Assembly: GCF_025244745.1 (NCBI RefSeq)
Contig: NZ_CP104213.1
Span: forward strand, 2,549,501-2,613,500
Length of the DNA stretch: 64,000 bases
Source: Deinococcus rubellus
GTDB lineage: Bacteria > Deinococcota > Deinococci > Deinococcales > Deinococcaceae
Reading direction: 5' to 3'
Position numbers and translations under genes: made by a program. Each line of letters opens with the position of its first letter. Positions within the stretch are counted from its first letter, which is position 1. Below are positions 16,974-28,740 of this stretch, one piece after another. A model generated the notes under the pieces. That model saw only the letters and a list, made by a program, of their open reading frames with translations. It was not told the DNA's origin and did no database searches.

Positions 16974-17753
16974 TTAAAGTGTTTCCCAGCCCGCCGACCC
17001 CAGCTTGGTCCCCACGTGAATCGCCGCAATGCCCCCACTGAGCAACCGGTAGCGGGTGCGAAAGCCAGTGGCCTGCATCAGCCGGGCCAGCCGCGCCGGG
17101 TCGGGAAAGGCCAGCACGCTCTCGGGCAGGTAGGTGTAGGCCCCGGCATTGCCGCTCACCAGCGCGCCGATGCGCGGCAGGATATGCCTGAAATAAAACC
17201 GGAAAACGCTGCCGAAGAGGCCCCCGGCAGGCGGCGGAAATTCCAGGATGACCAGCCGTCCGCCGGGCGTCAGCACCCGCCAGAATTCCGCCAGGCCGCG
17301 CCCGTAATCGGCGAAGTTGCGAAAGCCGAAGGCGCAGGTGAGTGCCTCGAAGCTGGCGTCAGGGTAGGGCAGCTTGAGGGCGTCCCCTTCCTCGAACATG
17401 ATGTCCAGTTGCCGGGCCTGGGCCTTTTTCCGCCCGATGTCCAACATCTGCGGCACGAAATCCGAGGCGGTGATGTGGGTCTCTGGAGATCGGCGCTTGA
17501 GTTCGATGGCGAAGTCGCCGGTGCCGGTGGCCACATCGAGCAACCGGGCCGGACCGAGCAGCAACGCCTCGCTGGCCGCCGCCCGCCGCCAGCTCTTATC
17601 AATGCCGAAACTCAGCACCCGGTTGAGCAGGTCGTAGCGCGGCGCGATGTCGGCGAACATCCGCTGCACCCCTTCGGCCTTGTCCTGCTTGTCACCCACG
17701 CGGGGTATCTCAGCGTGGGGGTGCTGGGAAGAAAGTGGGGAGTCGGGCGTCAT
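16974..17753 (-). CDS. ubiE: Demethylmenaquinone methyltransferase
   Basis: 259 residues from the ATG at 17753, preceded by TATCAT (17761-17766) with 7 nt between, so the mRNA is leaderless; the longer frame to 17843 crosses this promoter. Class I SAM-dependent methyltransferase of the UbiE/MenG family: FADIAPRYDLLNRVLSFGIDKSWRR is the family signature, followed by motif I LLDVATGTGDFA and FGFRNFADY. It C-methylates demethylmenaquinone in the last step of menaquinone synthesis at the inner face of the membrane. Menaquinone is the respiratory quinone of Deinococcus, so menG is an equally fitting name. It lies 10 nt beyond the phosphatase start; probably a separate function. Confidence 0.92.
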   Translation of the reverse strand: MTPDSPLSSQHPHAEIPRVGDKQDKAEGVQRMFADIAPRYDLLNRVLSFGIDKSWRRAAASEALLLGPARLLDVATGTGDFAIELKRRSPETHITASDFVPQMLDIGRKKAQARQLDIMFEEGDALKLPYPDASFEALTCAFGFRNFADYGRGLAEFWRVLTPGGRLVILEFPPPAGGLFGSVFRFYFRHILPRIGALVSGNAGAYTYLPESVLAFPDPARLARLMQATGFRTRYRLLSGGIAAIHVGTKLGSAGWETL

Positions 17754-17867
17754 GCCGGGCATGATAGCGGGGCCAGCAGGGGCAGACTGCCTCCATTCTC
17801 GCTGACCGGTGGATGGCCGTGCGGGTGGTTGTGCGGTGGACAACCGGGGGCGCTCACTGATCCGTAC

Positions 17868-18158
17868 TAGACTGACGCCTGGGTCGGAAGCCTTTTTTCG
17901 TTTCGGCCCCGTTGTTCAAGAATGGTTGAAGGTGGGCCTGGCCGCCCCGCTCCTCTGGGGGGCAGCCAGGCACGCCGCAGGAATGTCTTTTCGGTGGGTG
18001 CCGGTTTCGTCCGCCTCGATTTCGTTTTCGGCTCTCCGGGTTTCTCCGGGCGGGGGCCGCGCAATTGAACGTGGGGAGACTGCAGTTGCCGTCAGGCAGC
18101 AGGCGGGGCGTACCCGTTTTTGTTTTTCTCAGCAGTACTTTCGTTTAAAGGAGCCACT
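17868..18158 (+). promoter_or_regulatory. Long structured 5' leader of RNase Y gene, or a small RNA
   Basis: After a TAGACT -10-like box (17868-17873) there are about 280 nt before the rny start with no convincing ORF. The segment has a strong hairpin, GCCTGGC plus GCCCC pairing with GGGG and GCCAGGC at about 17936-17971, several T-rich stretches, and CGGG-GCGTA-CCCG followed by T5-G-T5 (18104-18127), which resembles an attenuator or sRNA terminator. Such leaders are rare beside the many leaderless genes here. Confidence 0.45.
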
Positions 18159-19838
18159 ATGACCGTGTTGTTTGTCATCCTGGCGCTCCTGGTGGGTTTG
18201 GTCGGCGGCTACGTCACTGGATTTCCGCGTGGTCGGCAGCAGCGTCAGGTGCTCGAAGACAGCGCCGTGAAGGAAGCTCAGCTTCAGGCCGAGCAGATTC
18301 GTGTGGCGGTTCAGGCCGAGGCGGGGCGCGTGCGCCAGGACGCCGAGGCCGAGGCCGCCCGCAGCCGCCAGGACGCCGAGCGTCAGCGCAGCGACGCCAG
18401 CAAACTTGTTCAGGACGCTTCCGAGCGCGCCGCCCAGATGGTCTTGCAGGCCACCAGTCAGCGCGACCAGCTTATTCAGGACGCCGCGCGTGAGCGCGAG
18501 AGCCTCAAGACCGAGCGGGCCGACACCCGCCGTGAGCGCGAGGATCTGGGGCGCGAGATCGAGCGCCTCAATCGCCGCGCCGAGCAACTCGACGCACGCG
18601 GCGACAAGCTCGATCAGCTCGAAGAACGCCTGGAGCACCACCAGGAACGCCTCACCGCCGACGAAAGCCAGCTTCACGACAGGCTCCGGCAGGCTGACCT
18701 CAAGCTCTACGAGGTGGCAGGCCTCAGCGCCGAGCAGGCCAGAGAGCAGATCCTCTCTCACCTCGACGCCGAACTCGAGGAGGAAAAGGCCATCCGGGTC
18801 AAGGCCATGATCGAGCGGGCCAGTGGCGAGGCCAAGCGCACCGCCCGCCACGTGATCGCCCAGGCGATCCAGCGCAGCGCCTCGGAGACGTCGGCGGCCA
18901 TGAGCGTCAGTGTGGTGCCGATTCCGAGCGACGCGATGAAAGGCCGCATCATCGGGCGCGAGGGCCGCAACATCCGCGCCTTCGAGTCGCTGACCGGGGT
19001 GGACCTGATCATCGACGACACCCCCGAGGCGGTGATTCTCAGCTCATTCAACCCGGTGCGGCGCGAGGTCGCCAAGCATGTTCTGGAGGGACTGGTACAG
19101 GACGGGCGCATTCACCCCACCCGCATCGAGGAAATGGTCCACAAAGCCCAGGACGAGATGAAGTCGTTCATTCACACCCAGGGCGAGGAGGCGGCCATCG
19201 AGGCGGGTGTGCTGGGCCTCAAACCCGGCATCATGCAGCTGCTGGGGCGGATGTACTTTCGCACCAGCTACGGCCAGAACGTGCTCAAGCACTCGGTGCA
19301 GGTGGCCCACCTGACCGGCATCATGGCCAGTGAGCTGGGCCTGGACGCCTCACTCGCCCGCCGCGCCGGGCTGATGCACGACGTGGGCAAGAGCATCGAC
19401 CGCGAGATCGAAGGCACCCACGTCGAGATCGGCATCAACCTGGGTCGCCGCTTTTCTGAGCCGCCCGAGGTCATCGACGCGATTGCCCACCACCACGACC
19501 CGGAAAACGGTGAGACACTCTACTCAGTGCTGGTGGCCGCCGCCGACGCCATCAGTGCGGCCCGGCCAGGAGCCAGGCGCGAGGAGCTGGAGAGTTACAT
19601 CAAGCGGCTCGAAGCCCTGGAGCAGATCGCGGTGTCGTTTCCCGGTGTCAGCTCGGCCTACGCCATCCAGGCCGGGCGCGAGGTGCGGGTCATCGTGTCC
19701 CCCGAGCGGGTCAGCGACGCCCAGGCCACCCTGCTGGCCCGCGAGATCGCCGGGCGGGTCGAGCAGGATATGGAATATCCCGGCCAGGTGCAGGTGACGG
19801 TGGTGCGCGAGCTGCGGGCCACCGGCGTCGCCAAGTAA
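18159..19838 (+). CDS. rny: Ribonuclease Y
   Basis: 559 residues from the ATG at 18159, which has AAAGGAG 6 nt upstream and begins with the membrane anchor (TVLFVILALLVGLVGGYV). Residues about 30-225 are a long charged coiled coil; a KH domain follows with GRIIGREGRNIR near residue 261; the HD phosphohydrolase domain has HDVGK near residue 407. RNase Y is a membrane-bound endoribonuclease that starts mRNA decay. Starts by standard SD initiation after a long leader, unlike most genes around it, and ends at a perfect 12-bp terminator. No neighbouring partner gene. Confidence 0.96.
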   Translation: MTVLFVILALLVGLVGGYVTGFPRGRQQRQVLEDSAVKEAQLQAEQIRVAVQAEAGRVRQDAEAEAARSRQDAERQRSDASKLVQDASERAAQMVLQATSQRDQLIQDAARERESLKTERADTRREREDLGREIERLNRRAEQLDARGDKLDQLEERLEHHQERLTADESQLHDRLRQADLKLYEVAGLSAEQAREQILSHLDAELEEEKAIRVKAMIERASGEAKRTARHVIAQAIQRSASETSAAMSVSVVPIPSDAMKGRIIGREGRNIRAFESLTGVDLIIDDTPEAVILSSFNPVRREVAKHVLEGLVQDGRIHPTRIEEMVHKAQDEMKSFIHTQGEEAAIEAGVLGLKPGIMQLLGRMYFRTSYGQNVLKHSVQVAHLTGIMASELGLDASLARRAGLMHDVGKSIDREIEGTHVEIGINLGRRFSEPPEVIDAIAHHHDPENGETLYSVLVAAADAISAARPGARREELESYIKRLEALEQIAVSFPGVSSAYAIQAGREVRVIVSPERVSDAQATLLAREIAGRVEQDMEYPGQVQVTVVRELRATGVAK

Positions 19839-19860
19839 GCCTGGTTCAATACCAATCCGC

Positions 19861-19898
19861 AGTCAACCGCCCGCCTCGATGATGGGCGGTTGACTTTT
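19861..19898 (+). terminator. Intrinsic terminator of rny
   Basis: AGTCAACCGCCC (19861-19872) and GGGCGGTTGACT (19884-19895) form a perfect 12-bp stem with an 11-nt loop, followed by TTTTAT. Confidence 0.92.
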
Positions 19899-19951
19899 AT
19901 ATGAGTATCTTGCTCATTGTACTCAGATGAGTCACTTGCTACCATGCAGGA

Positions 19952-20437
19952 ATGCTGAGTTCGGACGAGAAACAGCAGATTCTGGCCGAGGAGCGGGCAC
20001 TGGAGCAGGCTGAGCAAGAAGCCCGGCAGTGCTCAGCCCACGTCCGCGCCCGCGAAACCTACCGGGCCGAGGTCCGGGCGGCGCAGCGTGCCCGCCCCTG
20101 GCGCTGGCGCTGGGTGCTGGGCGGCGGGCTGCTGTGGACGGCGGCGGCCCTCGCCTTCCTGGTCATGCGTCAGCCGCCCATGCCCGACGACCTCTCCGGC
20201 GGCATCGCCTCCAGCGCCCTGATCGAGCGCTGCGAGCGCGCACTGCTCTCCCAGCTCGGCCAGCTCGCCGCCCAGTTCCCGGATACCCAGGAAGCGGCCC
20301 GCCAGATCACCTCCAGCACCGACGGCAAGCGCTGGGACGGCTGGGTCGTCTCCAGTTCCAATTTCTCGGGCCGCGCCGACTTCAGTTGCGCGTACAGCCC
20401 GCCGACAGACAGCATCCAGGCCCAACTCATCCAGTAA
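19952..20437 (+). CDS. Hypothetical single-pass membrane protein
   Basis: 161 residues. Residues 1-50 are a highly charged, Glu/Gln/Arg-rich helix likely to be a short coiled coil in the cytoplasm; a membrane segment follows (WVLGGGLLWTAAALAFLVM, about 54-72), and the C-terminal 85 residues should be outside, with two Cys (ERCERALL and DFSCAYS) that could pair. No family recognised. Leaderless: TACCAT at 19940-19945, 6 nt before the ATG. Together with the next gene (13 nt gap) it probably forms a two-gene envelope operon. Confidence 0.7.
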   Translation: MLSSDEKQQILAEERALEQAEQEARQCSAHVRARETYRAEVRAAQRARPWRWRWVLGGGLLWTAAALAFLVMRQPPMPDDLSGGIASSALIERCERALLSQLGQLAAQFPDTQEAARQITSSTDGKRWDGWVVSSSNFSGRADFSCAYSPPTDSIQAQLIQ

Positions 20438-20450
20438 CTTCGGGAGCAAA

Positions 20451-20990
20451 GTGAACCCATCCTCGTGTCTGCTCCGGCTCGGCGCTTGCCTTTCGCTGAC
20501 CCTCCTGCTGTGTGCCCAGGCCGCCACCTTCACGGTGCCGCGCGAGAAGATCAGCCTCATCTGCACCGACAGCCATTTCAAGGTGGACCGGGTGGATTTT
20601 GCCCTACCCGACGAGGACTACGGCCAGTGCCAGCTGCGGCCGCTGGCGCTGCGCGAACGCTGGCCAGGCAGGCGCACGTTCTTCATCATCCCACGCGTCT
20701 CGGCGACCCTGTTGGTCAGAGGCGACAAGGGCAAGAGCCAGTGGCTGCCGCTCGCGCCGCTGGTCAATCCCGGCGGCGACCCGCTACACCTGGCACTGGA
20801 TTCGGCGAGTTACGACCATTTGGAGCTGGTGGGCCGCTTCGGCAAGCTCAGCGACCTGGCCGGGAAGCGCACACCCGACACCCTGGGCGCAGGCGGCAAG
20901 CTGACCGTCTGCGCCTCGCCGCTGCAGGCCGGGGAAGCGCCCTGCGCCACCTTCGACCTGACAGCCCGTTTCAAAATCTACAGACGCTGA
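20451..20990 (+). CDS. Secreted hypothetical protein
   Basis: 179 residues from a GTG at 20451. A signal peptide (LGACLSLTLLLCAQAA) precedes a beta-rich domain with four cysteines (LICTDSH, YGQCQLR, LTVCASP, APCATFD), which fits a disulfide-bonded exported protein. No family recognised. It follows the single-pass membrane protein by 13 nt and converges on the S41 protease gene with 6 nt between stops. An alternative lipoprotein reading is unlikely because the Cys before the cleavage region lacks a lipobox. Confidence 0.65.
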   Translation: MNPSSCLLRLGACLSLTLLLCAQAATFTVPREKISLICTDSHFKVDRVDFALPDEDYGQCQLRPLALRERWPGRRTFFIIPRVSATLLVRGDKGKSQWLPLAPLVNPGGDPLHLALDSASYDHLELVGRFGKLSDLAGKRTPDTLGAGGKLTVCASPLQAGEAPCATFDLTARFKIYRR

Positions 20991-20996
20991 GTCGGC

Positions 20997-22361
20997 TCAG
21001 TTGACGCTGCGCTGCGCGTCGCCGTTGCCCAGGACCGGGGCCGTCTTGAGGGTCAGGGCGGCGGCAGTCAGCAGGGTGTCGTTGCCCTTGCTCAGCGCGT
21101 TGAGGTCGGTGGTGGCGCTGACATCAGGTTTGATCCGCACCGGGTAGGGCGTGCCGTCGGGCTTGGCGTAGTTGAGGATGGTCAGTTGCAGGGCCGCGCC
21201 GCTGTCGAGCGGGAAGACGCGGGTGGCGGTGTTCCCCACACCCGCCGTCGCCTCGCCGATGATGGTGGCGCGCTTGGCGTACTGAAGTTCGTAGGCAAAG
21301 AATTCGCTGCACGAGGCGCTGCCGCCGTCCACCATCACGGTGAGCGGGCCGGTCCACAGCGCCGGACTCTGCACGCTGCTGCGAATGCGCCCGTCGTCGA
21401 GCCGCGCGCCACCGCGCACCACTGTGCGGCTCGATCCCTGGGCCATCTTCGAGAGGCGGGTGAACATCGGCACGAAGGCGCTGGCCGCACCGTCACACTC
21501 GCTGAGATCGCCCCCGGTGTTGCCGCGCAGATCCACGATCATGCCCGAAGCGTTCTGGGCCTGGGCCGAGCGCACCTCATCGTGCACCGTCTGGGCCACA
21601 CTGCCGCCCGACAGAAAGGTGGGGATTCTCAGCAGGGCGACCTTGCCGGGCTGACCGTCCGGCGCATTCAGGAAGCTCAGGCGCGGCAGGTCGCGTGAAC
21701 TGCTCTCGCGCGAGGCCAGCGTCACCGTGACCGGCGTGCCGAGCCGTTCCAGACCCAGGGCGATGGGCTTCCCAGCCTCCTTGGCGGTCTTGAGGGCGGC
21801 GTAGCTGTAGGGCTGGCCGTCAATGGTCCGCAGCACATCGCCGCGCTTCAGGCCCGCTTCCTCGCTGGCGCTGCCGGGAATCACGTCGAGCACCAGGCGG
21901 CTCTCGCCGTCCAGGGTCGCCAGCCGCACACCAAACTGCAACCGGTTGCCGCCGGTCGCGCTGGTGATGAAATCCTGGTAGTCGCTCGGATCCTGAAAGA
22001 AGGTGTGGTCGTCGCCCAGCGCGGTGACTTCCGCCGACACCACCGGGAACGCCTTCTCGGCGGCGCAACTGGCCGGGTCGGTGGCGCACACCGCCGTCAG
22101 CCGAGCCTGATAGTCCCTGGTCAGCGCCGAGCGGTCCACCGTGCTGAGGCCGCCGTACTGGTCCTGAATCAGCTCGTTGACCTCGTCGAAGATGTCCTGA
22201 GCAGGCGAGTGGAGGGCCGTGCTGCTCGGGGTACTGACAGCGGGCGAACTGGAACTGGTGCCCACGCGCTTGGCCGCCGACTCCAGCAGCGGTGAGGGGG
22301 TCTGCGAGAAAGCCGGGGGCGTCAGGCTCAGGGCCAGGGCGAGCAGCAGCAGGCGTTTCAT
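20997..22361 (-). CDS. S41-family peptidase with PDZ domain, secreted
   Basis: 454 residues with a signal peptide (LLLLALALSLTPPAFS). After a Ser-rich linker come an N-terminal cap, a PDZ domain (about 160-230; GSASEEAGLKRGDVLRTIDG) and the S41 catalytic core: LLRIPTF, VDLRGNTGGDLS, the nucleophile Ser in GGSASCSEFFA, then GEATAGVGNT. The usual Lys of the Ser-Lys dyad (FGKG in CtpA) is not present at that place, so the tail-specific subtype with a different general base is more likely. Acts on exported proteins. Stand-alone, downstream of a terminator from the peptide-importer operon. Confidence 0.88.
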   Translation of the reverse strand: MKRLLLLALALSLTPPAFSQTPSPLLESAAKRVGTSSSSPAVSTPSSTALHSPAQDIFDEVNELIQDQYGGLSTVDRSALTRDYQARLTAVCATDPASCAAEKAFPVVSAEVTALGDDHTFFQDPSDYQDFITSATGGNRLQFGVRLATLDGESRLVLDVIPGSASEEAGLKRGDVLRTIDGQPYSYAALKTAKEAGKPIALGLERLGTPVTVTLASRESSSRDLPRLSFLNAPDGQPGKVALLRIPTFLSGGSVAQTVHDEVRSAQAQNASGMIVDLRGNTGGDLSECDGAASAFVPMFTRLSKMAQGSSRTVVRGGARLDDGRIRSSVQSPALWTGPLTVMVDGGSASCSEFFAYELQYAKRATIIGEATAGVGNTATRVFPLDSGAALQLTILNYAKPDGTPYPVRIKPDVSATTDLNALSKGNDTLLTAAALTLKTAPVLGNGDAQRSVN

Positions 22362-22437
22362 AAGGTGGCTATATTGTGCGCCGAATCAGTCCCGATTTGA
22401 TCTGGGTTTGATGTGGGTATTTGCCGTCTGGCACACG

Positions 22438-22461
22438 AAAAAGCCCCCCTGTAACGGGGGG
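22438..22461 (-). terminator. Terminator of the peptide ABC permease genes
   Basis: Read leftward, six C (22461-22456 complement) pair with six G across a 6-nt loop containing TTACA, then a T5 run (complement of A at 22438-22442). Confidence 0.82.
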
Positions 22462-22490
22462 ATCGGTGACAATCTGAGCGGGTCAGCTGT

Positions 22491-23501
22491 TCAGCGGGTG
22501 CGCGGATCGAAGGCGTCGCGCACCGCGTCACCGAAGAGGTTCCAGCCGAGGCTGAACAGAATGATGAAGGTGGCAGGCAACACTGTCACGTACCAGTACT
22601 GGTTGTCCATCCAAGCGCGGGCAAAGCTCATGAACTGGCCCCAGTCGGTGTAGCCCACCGGCAGGCCGATGCCCAGGAAGGAGAGCGCGGCGATGCTCAG
22701 CGGAATGGTGCCGAGGTCGAGAATGGCGATGGTGAGCACCGAGGCCACCGAGTTGGGCAGCACGTGCTTGAAGATCAGCCGGAAGTCGCGTGCGCCCAGG
22801 CTGCGGGCGGCGTCCACGAATTCCAGATTGCGGGTTCTGAGAATGTCGCCGCGCACGATGCGGGCGTACTGGGTCCAGCCGGTCAGGCAAAAGGCCAGGA
22901 TGATGCTGCTGATGCTCGGCCCCAGCACAGTCAGCAGCACGATGGTCAGCACCAGGCTCGGCAGCGAGAGCATCACGTCGATGAAACGCTGAATCAGGTT
23001 GTCGATCCAGCCGCCGTAGTAGCCGCTGATCGCCCCGACGACGATGCCGGTGAGCAGGGTGATTGCCACGATGACCAATCCCAGCTTCATCATGACGCGG
23101 GTGCCCCAGATCATGCCGTAGAAGATGTCGTAGCCCTGCGAGGTGCCGAAATACGCTCCGCTTCCCGGCGGGGTGGGAATCGGCGAGAAGCTCTCACGCT
23201 CGGTGTGGTAACAGCTGTCGGGGGCGGTGAACAGCGCTTTCCAGAAGGCCCCGCCCGCCGGGTTGTAGATCTGGCTGGTCCGGGTGATGCCCAGGTCGCG
23301 CAGGCAGTTACCGCCCGCCGCCTGACTGGGCGCGGCGATCAGCGGCGCAAACACAGCCACCATCAGAAAGATGAAGGTCATGATCAGGCCAACGACGGCC
23401 AGCTTGTTGCGCCGCAGCTTGACCACCGGGCGCGATGAGAAAAAGGACTTGAAGCGTCCCGGCGTTTGTTCGGGGGTGGACGTGGGGAGGATTGTGGTCA
23501 C
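22491..23501 (-). CDS. Peptide ABC transporter permease, DppC/OppC type
   Basis: 336 residues. A hydrophilic N-terminus of about 35 residues leads to the first membrane segment ([20 protein letters not shown]), then a Cys-containing extracytoplasmic loop of about 90 residues and five more segments. The permease EAA loop that contacts the ATPase is [21 protein letters not shown]. It pairs with the DppB-type permease upstream. The matching ATP-binding subunits are not in the window, so they must be elsewhere, as is common for Deinococcus peptide importers. Confidence 0.92.
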   Translation of the reverse strand: MTTILPTSTPEQTPGRFKSFFSSRPVVKLRRNKLAVVGLIMTFIFLMVAVFAPLIAAPSQAAGGNCLRDLGITRTSQIYNPAGGAFWKALFTAPDSCYHTERESFSPIPTPPGSGAYFGTSQGYDIFYGMIWGTRVMMKLGLVIVAITLLTGIVVGAISGYYGGWIDNLIQRFIDVMLSLPSLVLTIVLLTVLGPSISSIILAFCLTGWTQYARIVRGDILRTRNLEFVDAARSLGARDFRLIFKHVLPNSVASVLTIAILDLGTIPLSIAALSFLGIGLPVGYTDWGQFMSFARAWMDNQYWYVTVLPATFIILFSLGWNLFGDAVRDAFDPRTR

Positions 23502-23573
23502 AGGATCACCGCCTTGATTGAAGTAGAGCTTGGCTCATGGCGCTGACGACCTGGCGCGCGGGCAGCGGCCCGC

Positions 23574-24602
23574 TCAATCGAAACGCACACGCGGGTCCAC
23601 CACCCCGTAGAAAAGATCAGTGAGGGTGCTGATGCCCACCACGATAATGGCCGAGAGCAGCGCAAAGCCCATGACCGCCGGGACGTCGAGGTTCTGCGCT
23701 GCGCTGCCGACCCACTGCCCCACACCGGGGTAGGCGAAGATGGTTTCAGTGATGATCGCCCCCGCCAGCAGATTGATGGCGGTGAAGCCGGTCAGCGTGA
23801 CGATGGGCAAGAGGGCGTTGCGCCGGGCGTGCTTGAGGTTAACTGCCTTGCTGCCCAGGCCCTTGGCGCGGGCGGTCCGCACGTAGTCGCTGGTCAGCGT
23901 TTCGAGCATCTGGGCGCGCATCACCTTGAGGATGTTGGCGCTGAAGATGATCACCAGGGTCAGTACCGGCATCACTAGGTGGCGCAGCACATCTCCGGCC
24001 ACCGCCCAGCGGCCATTGAGCATGGCGTCAACGCTGAGCATCCCGGTGTAGTGCCTGAAGGTGGGGTCGAGCACCGCGAACTGGTTGATCACATCCACCT
24101 GGCCCGGTCCCGGCAGCCAGCCGAGCGAGCCGTAAAGGAACTTGAGCAGCACGATGCCCAGCACAAAACTCGGCAAGCTGGTGCCCAGCACCGCGAAGAC
24201 CCTCAGAAACTGGTCCACGAACCTGTCTTTGTTGAGCGCCGACAGGGTGCCCAGCCAGATGCCCAGCAACACGATGGGAATGCCCGCATACAGAGACAGT
24301 TCGATGGTGCTGGGCAGCCGCTCCTCGATGGTGTCCAGCACCGGTTTGCTGCTGGTGCGCGAGAAGCCCAGATCGCCCTGCACGGTGGAGGCCAGCCACT
24401 TGCCGTACTGAATCGGAAAGGGCTTATCCAGGCCGCGCTGGCGGATGATGTTGTCGAGCTGGGCGGCCTGCTGCTCGCTGCGGATGTACCCGGCGGCACG
24501 CTGGGCGGGCGTGAGCTGAAAGATGATGACAAACAGCAGCAGTGAGAGGGCCAGCATCACCAGAGGAATCTGGGCAATGCGCCGGATGATGAAGTTAAGC
24601 AT
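23574..24602 (-). CDS. Peptide ABC transporter permease, DppB/OppB type
   Basis: 342 residues from the ATG at 24602, which begins the typical N-terminus [17 protein letters not shown] and has GGGG 7 nt upstream; an in-frame ATG at 24623 would add seven residues without a better site. Six membrane segments, with the EAA loop [24 protein letters not shown] and a C-terminal GVVDPRVRF tail typical of DppB. It forms the transmembrane channel with the DppC-type gene 72 nt downstream and takes substrate from the binding protein encoded upstream. Confidence 0.92.
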   Translation of the reverse strand: MLNFIIRRIAQIPLVMLALSLLLFVIIFQLTPAQRAAGYIRSEQQAAQLDNIIRQRGLDKPFPIQYGKWLASTVQGDLGFSRTSSKPVLDTIEERLPSTIELSLYAGIPIVLLGIWLGTLSALNKDRFVDQFLRVFAVLGTSLPSFVLGIVLLKFLYGSLGWLPGPGQVDVINQFAVLDPTFRHYTGMLSVDAMLNGRWAVAGDVLRHLVMPVLTLVIIFSANILKVMRAQMLETLTSDYVRTARAKGLGSKAVNLKHARRNALLPIVTLTGFTAINLLAGAIITETIFAYPGVGQWVGSAAQNLDVPAVMGFALLSAIIVVGISTLTDLFYGVVDPRVRFD

Positions 24603-24736
24603 AGCCGTACCCCGAGAAATCATTCATAATCTGTCCCCTAACTTACGCCAAATGGCCTAGCCTGAATCGCCCGTGTGCGGAACTAACGGAAGGGTGAAGA
24701 CCTCAGCGTTCGGCCCAGCGAAAGCGGGAAACATCA

Positions 24737-24776
24737 AAAAGGGAAGCGGCGGCTGCACACCGTCCGCTCCCCTTTT
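24737..24776 (-). terminator. Hairpin between binding-protein and permease genes
   Basis: AAAAGGGAAGCGG (24737-24749) and CCGCTCCCCTTTT (24764-24776) form a 13-bp stem with G-U pairs; leftward it is followed by T-rich sequence. A partial terminator here would make the binding protein more abundant than the permeases. Confidence 0.7.
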
Positions 24777-24807
24777 GCAGTTTTTAGCGTGAAGCTGGCA
24801 AAGCGCC

Positions 24808-26547
<1,740 letters not shown>

Positions 26548-26881
26548 GTGTATTCCTCCGGAAGCTGGGGTGGTCTGAACAGGGGATTGACTTCGGCGGT
26601 GGACAAACCAACGTGAAGAAGATGTTCAGGGACCGGGTGCAGACCCGCGCATCATAACCCAAGGTCTAGACGAATGCATGATGGTGGACTCAGTTCAAGA
26701 TGAGAAAGTCCCCGCCCCGCTGATGCCCGCCTGACACGCTTGCAACCTCTGTCACGTTCGCGCTGGTTCAGGTGAGTATGAGGAGCATGATACACATGAT
26801 AGGTTTACCTCTCGGGAGCGGCAACACGGCCCCGCCCGAAAGCTGCTGCCCAGGCGGCAGCAAGCTGGCATACTGCCGGGC
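26548..26881. promoter_or_regulatory. Intergenic region with divergent promoters
   Basis: No gene seen. Leftward, TATGAT (complement of 26651-26656) with TGCATT 16 bp further is a possible promoter giving a leader of about 95 nt for the binding-protein operon. Rightward, CATACT (26869-26874) lies 7 nt before the ddl GTG. Between them (26690-26860) is unremarkable sequence. Confidence 0.45.
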
Positions 26882-27946
<1,065 letters not shown>

Positions 27947-28006
27947 GCGTGGTAAACCCACAAGCAGGTACAACCGGCCCCCACCCGCCGCGCTAGGCTC
28001 TCCCGC

Positions 28007-28633
28007 ATGACCATGCTGCGTCCGCCGATCTCAGCCCCACTCGCCACCCTGGGGGGCTTCGTGCTCGGCTCGTTGCTGTTTTTTCTGGTCCGGGCGCTGG
28101 GCCGGGCGCTGCTGCCCGCCTGCGAGGGCCATACCGTGCTGGCACTGCTGCCGCCGCTGCTGCTGGGGCCGGGCGGCATCGCGCTGGCGACCTCGCAGCT
28201 TGGCCGCCGTCCCCGGCTGGCGGCGCTGGGTTTCGGGATGGCGATCTCGTCCCTGTTTCCGGCGCTGGCCTTCGGGGTGGGCGACGTCTCGGCGCTGCGG
28301 ACGGTGGGCTGCGCGGGCGGCTACGTCGTATTCGGTACGCCCTCGGGAGGCCGTCTGCCGGAAGTGACGGTGCATCCCGGCGAGACCGTCGAGGTGACGG
28401 CGCGGCCCGGCGGTTTCGTGGCAGCGCTCGGCCCGGTCAAGCTCAGTGTTCAGGTGCCGGACGGGGTGCTGAGCGCCGTGCTCGACCCGGTCAGTGTGGT
28501 CGCCAACACCGAGGCCAAGCTGCGCCTGAGCGCCTCGGCCAAGGCCCCCACGCAGCAGTACACCCTCAACGTGATTGCCCAGCAGGGTAAGCGCAGCGCC
28601 GAGGGCCAGCTCACCGTGACGGTTCACCGCTGA
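28007..28633 (+). CDS. Hypothetical membrane protein with C-terminal Ig-like domain
   Basis: 208 residues. Three hydrophobic segments lie within residues 10-95 (LATLGGFVLGSLLFFLV; VLALLPPLLLGPGGIALA; FGMAISSLFPALAFGV), then a domain of about 100 residues with alternating beta strands (VTVHPGETVEVTARPGGF ... VNVIAQQGKRSAEGQLTVTV) resembling a bacterial Ig-like or BACON-type fold, presumably exposed outside. No named family recognised. Leaderless: TAGGCT at 27994-27999, 7 nt before the ATG. Confidence 0.65.
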   Translation: MTMLRPPISAPLATLGGFVLGSLLFFLVRALGRALLPACEGHTVLALLPPLLLGPGGIALATSQLGRRPRLAALGFGMAISSLFPALAFGVGDVSALRTVGCAGGYVVFGTPSGGRLPEVTVHPGETVEVTARPGGFVAALGPVKLSVQVPDGVLSAVLDPVSVVANTEAKLRLSASAKAPTQQYTLNVIAQQGKRSAEGQLTVTVHR

Positions 28634-28740
28634 AGTCGGCTCGGGAAGCGGCTTGCAGGAAGAACGCCGGGAGCAGTTCAGCGTAACTTCCTGCTGATGC
28701 CATGACTGATTGAATGCTGGACTGGAACTTGCCAGCAGGC

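Noticed and set aside
17809..18162. 117-codon frame covering the rny leader
   Set aside because: It crosses the predicted promoter and T-rich structured region, shows no coding pattern, and ends inside rny.
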